A program made the position numbers and the translations under genes. Below are positions 1 through 5,062 of a stretch of 5,062 nucleotides of DNA, piece by piece. The DNA lies in contig VERS01000217.1 of NCBI GenBank assembly GCA_018882545.1, positions 1 through 5,062 of the forward strand, given 5' to 3'. This stretch comes from Mycobacterium sp. (GTDB taxonomy: Bacteria > Actinomycetota > Actinomycetes > Mycobacteriales > Mycobacteriaceae). Under the pieces are notes generated by a model. That model worked only from the letters and a program-made list of their open reading frames with translations, was not told the DNA's origin and did no database searches. Each line of letters starts with the position of its first letter. Position 1 is the stretch's first letter.

Positions 1-476
1 GGCCGGTGGTCAGCGCCCGCCAGCGCGACCGGGTGCTGGGCTACATCCAGGACGGCAAACGCAGCAGCGCCAAACTCATCGCCGGCGGCGGCGTTCCGGC
101 CGACCAGCCGCGCGGCTGGTTCGTCGAACCGACGGTCTTCGCCGACGTCGACAACTCGGCTCGGATCGCCCAGGAGGAGATCTTCGGCCCGGTGCTCGCG
201 GTGATTCCCTACGACAGCGACGAGCAGGCCGTCGCCCTGGCCAATGACAGTGAGTTCGGCCTGGCCGGAACGGTGTGGTCCACCGACACCGACCGGGCCA
301 CCGAGGTGGCGCGCGAAATCCGCACCGGCACCGTCGGGGTCAACGACTACCAGATCGACATGGGCGCACCGTTCGGTGGCGTCAAGGGCAGCGGCATCGG
401 GCGCGAACTCGGGCCTGAGGGACTGGAGGAGTTTTTCGCCCTCAAGTCCATCTACCGCCTCGGTCCAGGCGGCTGA
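1..476 (+). CDS. Aldehyde dehydrogenase, C-terminal part (5' end outside window)
   Basis: This is the last third (157 residues, reading from position 3) of an NAD(P)-dependent aldehyde dehydrogenase, which oxidises an aldehyde to the acid in the cytoplasm. The visible part matches the family's C-terminal region. It opens with the SARQRDRV segment. It then has WFVEPTVFADV and QEEIFGPV (around 171-194), whose glutamate contacts the nicotinamide ribose in characterised members. It ends with PFGGVKGSGIGRELG (around 369-413) and the FFALKSIY tail. The catalytic cysteine and most of the Rossmann domain should lie just upstream of the window, since family members are usually about 480-500 residues. 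The frame is intact up to TGA at 474-476. The hydrolase start follows after one base, so the two share a transcript. The substrate cannot be told from this fragment. Family assignment is firm; the subfamily is not. Confidence 0.95.
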   Translation, partial: PVVSARQRDRVLGYIQDGKRSSAKLIAGGGVPADQPRGWFVEPTVFADVDNSARIAQEEIFGPVLAVIPYDSDEQAVALANDSEFGLAGTVWSTDTDRATEVAREIRTGTVGVNDYQIDMGAPFGGVKGSGIGRELGPEGLEEFFALKSIYRLGPGG

Positions 477-477
477 A

Positions 478-1404
478 GTGACCTTCACCCGGTCCGACGG
501 CGCCTTCTACTCCCACGGAATCCGTTGCGCAGCATGGATTTACCACCCCGAAGACGCGTCGCCCTCTGGTGTCCCAGTGATCGTCATGGCGCACGGCTTC
601 GGCAGCGTGCGCAGCCTGCGGCTGCCTGCCTACGCCGAGCGATTTGCCGCCGCGGGGTATGCGGTCGTGGTGTTCGACTACCGCTTCTTCGGGGCCAGCG
701 ACGGTCAGCCGCGCCAACTGCTCGACATCCCCGCCCAACTCGACGACTGGCGCGCCGCCATCGGCTGGGCCCGCACCCTGCCCGGGGTGGATCCCGCGCG
801 GGTGGTGGCCTGGGGCACCTCGCTGGCCGGCGGGCATGTCATCACCATCGCCGGCACCGGAACCGCGCTGACGGCGCTGATCGCCCAGGTCCCGCATGTG
901 AGCGGTGTGGCCGCCGCCCGGGCCACCGGGCTGGGCCGGGCCGTGCGCCTGCTGCCGGCAGGGCTGGCGGACTCCTGGCGCGCGCTGACCCACCGCCCGC
1001 CGCGCTACCTGGCCTCGGTGGGGGAGCCCGGCTCGCCGGCGATCATGGCCAGCCCCGACGCACTACCGGCGGTGCAGCGGATGGCCGCCGCCGACGGACT
1101 GACGCTGGCGGACTTCCCGCTCGCCGTAGCGGCGCGGATCGTGCTGCGGATCGGTTTGTACTCCCCGATCCGGCACGCCGCCGATGTGCGGTGCCCGGCT
1201 CTGATCCAGCTCGTGTCCGACGATGCGGTGACGCCGACCGCGGCGGCCCGCAGAGCGGCCGCCCGGATGCCCGATGCGACATTGAAGATCTACCCCGGGC
1301 ACCACTTCGACCCCTACGTGGAACCGCTGTTCGAGGATGTGGTCGCCGACCAACTCCGGTTCCTCGGGTTGGTGGCCCCGGTCCCGGACTCGGAATGCCG
1401 GTGA
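478..1404 (+). CDS. Alpha/beta hydrolase, 308 residues
   Basis: This is a complete alpha/beta-hydrolase-fold enzyme, probably an esterase or a related C-O, C-N or C-C bond hydrolase acting in the cytoplasm. The oxyanion-hole motif HGFG is at residues 39-42. A FDYRFFGASDG strand-turn follows at 66-76. The nucleophile elbow WGTSLAGG is at 112-119 with Ser115. The likely acid is Asp249 in the SDDAVTP segment, and the likely general base is His276 in YPGHHFDPY. Residues 140-235 form the variable lid or cap region. No signal peptide or membrane segment is seen. I chose GTG at 478 because an AGGCGG Shine-Dalgarno-like site (467-472) lies 5 bases upstream and because it gives a 1-base gap after the dehydrogenase stop. 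The frame stays open further upstream, but that stretch is a shadow of the dehydrogenase and has no fold similarity. The elbow has Ala where many hydrolases have the second Gly of GxSxG; in this subgroup Gly follows one residue later. The substrate is unknown. Confidence 0.93.
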   Translation: MTFTRSDGAFYSHGIRCAAWIYHPEDASPSGVPVIVMAHGFGSVRSLRLPAYAERFAAAGYAVVVFDYRFFGASDGQPRQLLDIPAQLDDWRAAIGWARTLPGVDPARVVAWGTSLAGGHVITIAGTGTALTALIAQVPHVSGVAAARATGLGRAVRLLPAGLADSWRALTHRPPRYLASVGEPGSPAIMASPDALPAVQRMAAADGLTLADFPLAVAARIVLRIGLYSPIRHAADVRCPALIQLVSDDAVTPTAAARRAAARMPDATLKIYPGHHFDPYVEPLFEDVVADQLRFLGLVAPVPDSECR

Positions 1405-1416
1405 GTCAGTCCCGGG
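1383..1416. terminator. Possible weak bidirectional hairpin across the convergent stops
   Basis: Inverted arms surround the two facing stop codons. CCCGGACTC (1383-1391) can pair with GAGT (1403-1406) and CCGGG (1412-1416), with a 5-base bulge on the right arm and an 11-base loop. There is no T-tract on either side, so it is not a standard intrinsic terminator. Because only one base separates the genes, any transcription stop must overlap coding sequence. In GC-rich DNA such pairing can arise by chance, so this is only a candidate. Confidence 0.2.
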
Positions 1417-3739
1417 CGAACGCGGCGGCGGCCTCCCGCTCCAGATCCAGGTATTGCTCGTCGCCGATGTCCACACCGACCCCGAGGATCCGCCCGCCGG
1501 TGAAGGGGAACCCGGGCGGGTAGGAGCGGCTGACCGGGTCGGCGCTGTCGAAGCCCACGCACAGCCCGTCACCGGAAAGGGTGAATTTGCCCACCTGCGC
1601 GCGCATCGGCCCCTCGGCGACGACGCGATCGTCGACGTAGAGTTTGGCGGTGCCGGTGGACTCCCCGTGTTCGCCGGCGCCCTCCCGGACGAATTCCACA
1701 CCGAGGGTGTGGTTTCCGGGCTGCAGGGTGTCGGAGACGAAGGTCTGCTCGGGCTTGATGCCGAGGAAGTTGTAGACGTAGTTCAGCTTGCCGTCCTTGA
1801 TGAACAGGCTGTGCCCGCCGAAGCGGGAGCCGTGGGCGAAGATCACGCCCTCGGTGTCACTGGTCACCTCGACGTCGGCCAGGATCTTGTAGGAGCGGCC
1901 GCGGACGTTGACCGCCGCCCCCTCGGGTACCGGGGCGGTGTCCGGGTAGTAGATGTAGCGGGTCCGCGGGGGTTCGGCCTGCGGTCGGGCGTTACCGAGT
2001 TGCTCGACGGCGGTGCGGTCGTCGAGGGGCAGGACGAAGTTCGCCTCGGCCTCCTCGAACCAGGCGGCGATCAGCTCCTGGAGTTTCTCCGGGTGCTCCG
2101 CGGCGAGGTTCTTGGACTCCGCCCGGTCCTCGTCGACGTGGTAGAGCTCCCAGACATCCTCATCGAAGTGGCCCTTGCCGCTGATCGGCGCGTGGATGGC
2201 CGAGGCTTTCCAGCCGCCCTGCCAGATGCCGCGGGTGCCCAGCATCGTGTAGTACTGCCGTTTCTTCTGCGTCGGCGCCTCGGCGGAGTCGAAGCTGTAG
2301 CGCATCGAAGTCCCATTGAGCGGGTACTGCTCGACGCCGCGATAGACCTTCGGCATCTGCAGCCCGGTGACGTCGAGGATCGTCGACACCACGTCGGTGG
2401 AGTGGTGGTACTGGTGGCGAACCTCGCCTTTGGCCTTGATTCCCTTGGGCCAGTGGATGATCAGCGGGTCGCAGGTGCCGCCGGAGAACTGTGAGTAGCG
2501 CTTGAACATCTGGAACGGGGTGGAGAATGCCACCGCCCAGCCCGTCGGGTAGTGGTTGTAGGTCTCCGGGCTGCCGAGGGTGTCCAGGTACTGCATGTTC
2601 TCGCTCAGTTCGTCGGGATAGCCGTTGAAGAACTTGTTCTCGTTGACCGAGCCGTTCGGCGAGCCCTCACCGGAGGCACCGTTGTCGGCGCAGTAGAAGA
2701 TCAGCGTGTTGTCCAACTGGCCGGTCTGCTCGAGGTAGTCGACGATGCGGCCGACCTGGACGTCGGTGTACTCGGAGAATCCGGCGAACACCTCGGCCAT
2801 CCTCGCGAAAAGCTTGCGTTCGTCGTCGTTGAGTTCGGCCCAGGGACGCACGTAGTCGTCCTTGTTGGCCATTTCCTCGGGCATCGGATTGAGCGGGGTC
2901 AACGCCGTGCCCTCGGGCATGATGCCGCGCTCGATCATCCGGGCCAGCACCCATTCGCGGTAGGCCTCGTACCCGTCGTCGAACTTTCCCCGGTACTTGT
3001 CGATGTACTCCTGCGGCGCATGGTGCGGGGCGTGGTTGGCGCCGGGACAGAACCACATGAACCACGGCTTGGAGGGGGTGGCCGAGTGCTGGTCGCGCAG
3101 CATCCGCAGAGCCTGGTCGGCCAGGTCCTTGGAGAGGTGGTACCCCTCCTCCGGAGTGGCCGGCGGTTCGATGAAGCGGTTGTCCTCGACGAGGTCGGGA
3201 TACCAGTTGTTGGTCTCCCCGCCCAGGAAGCCGTAGAACCGGTCGAAGCCCTTCGACAGCGGCCATTCCGAACGGCTGCCGCCGGCGGAGATGTCCTCCT
3301 CGGGCACGTTGTGGTTCTTGCCGATCCAGAACGTGCTGTAGCCGTTGTCCTGCAGTACCTGGCCGATGGTGGCGCACTCTGCAGGAAGCCGGCCGGCGGC
3401 CCCGGGGAAGCCGTTGGAGCCCTCGGTGATGGCCGCGCAGCGGTTGACGTGGTGGTTGCGTCCGGTCAGGAAGGTCGACCGGGTCGGGGAGCACAGGGCC
3501 GTGGTGTGCCACTGGGTGTAGGTCAGGCCGCCCTCGGCCAGCCGGTCCAGGGTCGGCATGGAGATGCCGCCGCCGTAGGGCGACCAGGCCGCCAGTCCGG
3601 TGTCGTCGTAGAGAACGATCAGGACGTTCGGCGAACCCGCCGGGGCCCGGGTGAGTTCGTACGGGCCCCAGTCCGGGGTGGAGTCCCGCACGTCGAGTTT
3701 GATGACACCGTTGAACTCTTTGTTGCCGTTGGCGGCCAC
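1406..3739 (-). CDS. Type I arylsulfatase (formylglycine-dependent), 777 residues
   Basis: This sulfatase hydrolyses sulfate esters. From memory it resembles the long mycobacterial arylsulfatases AtsA and AtsD (about 787 residues). The N-terminal FNGVIKLDVRDSTPDW block is typical of that group. Predicted calcium ligands are Asp45 and Asp46 (LYDDTG) and Asp352 and Asn353 (ADNGAS). The CSPTR motif gives Cys83, which should be converted to formylglycine, and Arg87. Lys141 and His143 (GKNH), His236 or His239 (ANHAPHH) and Lys413 (MFKRYS) complete the site. A C-terminal beta-sandwich domain covers roughly residues 607-777 (VRGRSYKILADVEV to the end). No signal peptide is visible, so it is likely cytosolic. 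GTG at 3737-3739 is preferred: GAGGAG lies 7 bases upstream, the conserved block starts soon after, and the upstream in-frame ATG (3773-3775) falls inside the probable -10 element. It converges on the hydrolase with a 1-base gap. The natural substrate is unknown. Confidence 0.96.
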   Translation of the reverse strand: MAANGNKEFNGVIKLDVRDSTPDWGPYELTRAPAGSPNVLIVLYDDTGLAAWSPYGGGISMPTLDRLAEGGLTYTQWHTTALCSPTRSTFLTGRNHHVNRCAAITEGSNGFPGAAGRLPAECATIGQVLQDNGYSTFWIGKNHNVPEEDISAGGSRSEWPLSKGFDRFYGFLGGETNNWYPDLVEDNRFIEPPATPEEGYHLSKDLADQALRMLRDQHSATPSKPWFMWFCPGANHAPHHAPQEYIDKYRGKFDDGYEAYREWVLARMIERGIMPEGTALTPLNPMPEEMANKDDYVRPWAELNDDERKLFARMAEVFAGFSEYTDVQVGRIVDYLEQTGQLDNTLIFYCADNGASGEGSPNGSVNENKFFNGYPDELSENMQYLDTLGSPETYNHYPTGWAVAFSTPFQMFKRYSQFSGGTCDPLIIHWPKGIKAKGEVRHQYHHSTDVVSTILDVTGLQMPKVYRGVEQYPLNGTSMRYSFDSAEAPTQKKRQYYTMLGTRGIWQGGWKASAIHAPISGKGHFDEDVWELYHVDEDRAESKNLAAEHPEKLQELIAAWFEEAEANFVLPLDDRTAVEQLGNARPQAEPPRTRYIYYPDTAPVPEGAAVNVRGRSYKILADVEVTSDTEGVIFAHGSRFGGHSLFIKDGKLNYVYNFLGIKPEQTFVSDTLQPGNHTLGVEFVREGAGEHGESTGTAKLYVDDRVVAEGPMRAQVGKFTLSGDGLCVGFDSADPVSRSYPPGFPFTGGRILGVGVDIGDEQYLDLEREAAAAFARD

Positions 3740-3746
3740 GCTTGCA

Positions 3747-3752
3747 CTCCTC
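3747..3752 (-). promoter_or_regulatory. Shine-Dalgarno site that fixes the sulfatase start
   Basis: On the minus strand GAGGAG lies 7 bases before the GTG at 3739. The match and spacing are near ideal. It decides for this GTG over the in-frame starts further upstream, which would add up to 64 residues with no similarity to the family. Confidence 0.8.
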
Positions 3753-3770
3753 GGGGTTGACGGGTTCGCG

Positions 3771-3799
3771 ATCATAATGCCACGGCTGCGTTCCTGCAC
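3771..3799 (-). promoter_or_regulatory. Probable sulfatase promoter (TATGAT -10, poor -35)
   Basis: Read on the minus strand, TATGAT (3776 down to 3771) matches the housekeeping sigma -10 consensus TATAAT at five of six positions, which stands out in such GC-rich DNA. At 17-base spacing the -35 position holds GTGCAG (3799 down to 3794), a poor match, as is common in mycobacteria. Transcription would start near 3764, giving a leader of about 25 bases before the GTG. This is inferred from sequence only. Confidence 0.5.
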
Positions 3800-3807
3800 C
3801 TGGCAGG
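3793..3807. repeat. Inverted repeat over the sulfatase -35 region
   Basis: CCTGC and GCAGG form perfect 5-base arms around a 5-base centre. The site covers the -35 position of the proposed sulfatase promoter, where a bound repressor could block polymerase. It directly abuts the next palindrome, sharing one base. The short arms make chance occurrence possible. Confidence 0.3.
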
Positions 3808-3820
3808 GGTTGCCCAACCC
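3807..3820. repeat. Perfect 14-bp palindrome, candidate operator
   Basis: GGGTTG-CC-CAACCC is a perfect inverted repeat with 6-base arms and a 2-base centre. It sits about 43-56 bases upstream of the proposed sulfatase transcription start and near the middle of the divergent region, a position suited to an activator or shared regulator. No regulator gene is present in the window, so its protein partner is unknown. Confidence 0.4.
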
Positions 3821-3841
3821 GCCCCACATTTTGCTCAGATT

Positions 3842-3871
3842 GCAGCCGCGGGGCCGGACCGGCCGCGGTGC
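3842..3871. repeat. Long GC-rich imperfect inverted repeat
   Basis: The core GGCCGG-A-CCGGCC (3852-3864) is a perfect 6-base inverted repeat around one base. Pairing resumes outward with CCGC (3846-3849) and GCGG (3865-3868) after a 2-base bulge, and again with GCA (3842-3844) and TGC (3869-3871) after a 1-base bulge, giving 13 paired bases per arm. It ends directly against the proposed -10 of the thiolase-like gene. It could be an operator or a cruciform-prone element; it is not a terminator for either flanking gene, as both read away from here. Confidence 0.45.
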
Positions 3872-3877
3872 TAGGTT
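3872..3877 (+). promoter_or_regulatory. Probable -10 element of the thiolase-like gene
   Basis: TAGGTT fits the mycobacterial -10 pattern TANNNT. No -35 consensus is present 16-18 bases upstream, where the sequence is all G and C and is part of the long inverted repeat. Transcription would start around 3884, leaving a leader of roughly 25 bases before the ATG. The assignment rests on motif and position alone. Confidence 0.4.
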
Positions 3878-3878
3878 C

Positions 3879-3890
3879 TGACGGGCGTCA
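3879..3890. repeat. Palindrome TGACG-GG-CGTCA at the thiolase-like gene start site
   Basis: Perfect 5-base arms flank a 2-base centre, directly after the proposed -10 and over the likely transcription start, a classic repressor position. The 7-mer TGACGGG recurs at 3758-3764, which lies at the proposed sulfatase start site, so one protein could contact both promoters. This is inference from layout. Confidence 0.35.
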
Positions 3891-3897
3891 AAACAAC

Positions 3898-3903
3898 GGA
3901 GGT
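3898..3903 (+). promoter_or_regulatory. Shine-Dalgarno site of the thiolase-like gene
   Basis: GGAGGT lies 6 bases before the ATG at 3910, a strong ribosome binding site. It supports this start, which also yields the family-typical N-terminus (TPVLVGAGQ). Confidence 0.85.
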
Positions 3904-3909
3904 GCCGCG

Positions 3910-5062
3910 ATGAGCCTGGATCCGCGCACACCGGTGCTGGTCGGGGCCGGGCAGGTCAACCAGCGCACCGAGGACGCGGACGTCGAGCCGGTGGACCTGA
4001 TGGCCGCCGCGGCCCGAGAGGCCGCCGATCCCCGGGTGCTGGCCGCTGTGGACTCCATCCGGGTGGTGAACCTGCTGTCCTGGCGCTACCGCGATCCGGG
4101 CCTGCTGGTGGGCCGTCGCATCGGCGTGCCGCACGTCGCCACCCAGTACACCGGAATCGGCGGCAACACCCCGCAGTCACTGGTCAACCAGACCTGCCTG
4201 GACATCCAGCAGAGCCGCGCCGATGCGGTGCTGCTGACCGGTGGTGAGACATGGCGCACCCGGATGCGGTTGCGGGCCCGAGGGATTCGCCCGGAGTGGA
4301 CCAAACAGGACGAGTCGGTGCCAGTTCCGCCCGGGGCGGGTGCGGACGTTCCGATGTCCGGACCGGCCGACGAACGGATCGGACTGGATCGCCCGTCGTT
4401 CGTCTACCCGCTCTTCGAGCAGGCACTGCGGATCGCCGGCGGGGAGTCGGTGGGAGCACACCGCCGCCGGATCGGTGAGCTGTGGGCGCAGTTCAGCGCG
4501 GTGGCCGCCGCCAACCCGCATGCCTGGGTCCGCGATCAGCTGTCGGCGGAGCAGATCACCGACGTCGGACCGGCCAACCGGATGATCAGCTGGCCGTATC
4601 CGAAACTGATGAATTCCAACAACATGGTCGATCAGGCCGCCGCACTACTGCTGTGCTCGGTGGAGAAGGCGACCTATCTTCAGATCCCCCGGGACAGCTG
4701 GGTTTTCCCGTACTCCGGGACCGACGCCCACGACACCTACAGCTTCGCCGAGCGCCACGAACTGCACCGCAGCCCGGCGATCCGCATCGCCGGCGCCCGG
4801 GCGCTGGAACTGGCCGGCGTGGGCCTGGACGACCTGGACTACGTGGACCTGTACTCGTGCTTTCCGTCGGCGGTCCAGGTGGCGGCCCGCGAACTGGGCC
4901 TGCCGGTGGGTGATCCGGACCGGCCGCTGACCGTCACCGGCGGGCTGACCTTCGCCGGCGGGCCGTGGAACAACTACGTCATGCACTCCATCGCCACCAT
5001 CGCCGAGCGACTACGCGACAACCCCGGTTCGGTGGGCCTGATCACGGCCAACGGCGGGTACC
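3910..5062 (+). CDS. Thiolase-like protein with altered active site (3' end outside window)
   Basis: The first 384 residues of a thiolase-superfamily protein are present, of the kind usually annotated as acetyl-CoA acetyltransferase. TPVLVGAGQ (7-15) and VLLTGGE (about 107-113) are typical of SCP2-type thiolases. The usual catalytic residues seem to be missing. Where the nucleophilic Cys is expected the sequence reads GIGGNTPQS (82-90). The NEAF/HDCF region reads DLYSCF (313-318). The GHP motif reads GGP (350-352). The final CxG reads ANG (380-382). This fits the non-thiolytic mycobacterial thiolase-like proteins (TLP1 type), which carry an extra C-terminal domain that would lie beyond the window. 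The role may be ligand binding or an unusual acyl-CoA reaction; conventional thiolysis is unlikely. The start is supported by GGAGGT 6 bases upstream. The gene diverges from the sulfatase. Superfamily is firm; subgroup and role are inferred. Confidence 0.9.
   Translation, partial: MSLDPRTPVLVGAGQVNQRTEDADVEPVDLMAAAAREAADPRVLAAVDSIRVVNLLSWRYRDPGLLVGRRIGVPHVATQYTGIGGNTPQSLVNQTCLDIQQSRADAVLLTGGETWRTRMRLRARGIRPEWTKQDESVPVPPGAGADVPMSGPADERIGLDRPSFVYPLFEQALRIAGGESVGAHRRRIGELWAQFSAVAAANPHAWVRDQLSAEQITDVGPANRMISWPYPKLMNSNNMVDQAAALLLCSVEKATYLQIPRDSWVFPYSGTDAHDTYSFAERHELHRSPAIRIAGARALELAGVGLDDLDYVDLYSCFPSAVQVAARELGLPVGDPDRPLTVTGGLTFAGGPWNNYVMHSIATIAERLRDNPGSVGLITANGGY

Noticed and set aside
244..477. 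In-frame upstream extension of the hydrolase, starting at the ATG at 244
   Set aside because: It would overlap 230 bases of the real dehydrogenase in another frame. The added residues are Arg/Ser/Pro-rich and unrelated to the fold; GTG at 478 fits the family start and operon spacing.
442..993. Minus-strand open frame (183 codons) opposite the hydrolase
   Set aside because: Gly/His/Pro-rich shadow overlapping the coupled dehydrogenase-hydrolase pair, with no domain.
1337..2494. Long plus-strand open frame (385 codons) opposite the sulfatase 3' half
   Set aside because: It is antisense to a clearly real gene, has no recognisable domain, and reads as a Val/Gly/Leu-rich shadow expected from high GC at third codon positions.
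2552..3760. Long plus-strand open frame (402 codons) opposite the sulfatase 5' half
   Set aside because: Same reasoning: an antisense shadow with low-complexity composition and no family features, running into the divergent control region.
3757..3778. TTGACG and CATAAT on the plus strand as a promoter for the thiolase-like gene
   Set aside because: The spacing between the two hexamers is only 10 bases, far from 16-18, and the leader would be about 130 bases; TAGGTT at 3872 is better placed.
3871..4134. Minus-strand open frame (87 codons) covering the start of the thiolase-like gene
   Set aside because: Shadow of the thiolase-like gene, which has a strong ribosome binding site and clear family motifs on the plus strand.

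Overview
The window is high-GC DNA with the coding style of an actinobacterium, most likely a mycobacterium (Mycolicibacterium or Mycobacterium). Three things point there: the strong G/C bias at third codon positions, the close resemblance of the sulfatase to mycobacterial cytosolic arylsulfatases, and a thiolase-like protein of a type well known in mycobacteria. No mobile element, CRISPR array, RNA gene or sign of recent transfer was seen. Coding density is very high, and the only real intergenic space is about 170 bp.

Layout. (1) Positions 1-476, plus strand: the C-terminal third of an NAD(P)-dependent aldehyde dehydrogenase, cut by the window edge. (2) Positions 478-1404, plus strand: a 308-residue alpha/beta hydrolase whose GTG start lies one base after the dehydrogenase stop, so the two are almost certainly co-transcribed and probably translationally coupled. 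(3) Positions 1406-3739, minus strand: a complete 777-residue type I (formylglycine-dependent) arylsulfatase, converging on the hydrolase with one base between the two stop codons. (4) Positions 3740-3909: a divergent control region with a likely -10 element and a strong Shine-Dalgarno for each flanking gene, and four inverted repeats. (5) From position 3910 to the right edge, plus strand: the first 384 residues of a thiolase-fold protein in which the usual catalytic residues appear to be replaced.

How the genes may work together. The dehydrogenase and hydrolase form one unit that could oxidise an aldehyde and hydrolyse an ester or similar bond. The sulfatase would release sulfate from a sulfate ester inside the cell, because no signal peptide is visible. 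The thiolase-like protein probably binds an acyl-CoA or lipid-like ligand rather than carrying out normal thiolysis. A shared role in degrading or remodelling sulfated or lipid-type compounds is possible but is inference; the window holds no formylglycine-generating enzyme, sulfate transporter or regulator gene.

No clear new multi-gene system is visible. The items most worth a second look are the active-site-altered thiolase-like protein and the palindrome-rich divergent control region between it and the sulfatase.
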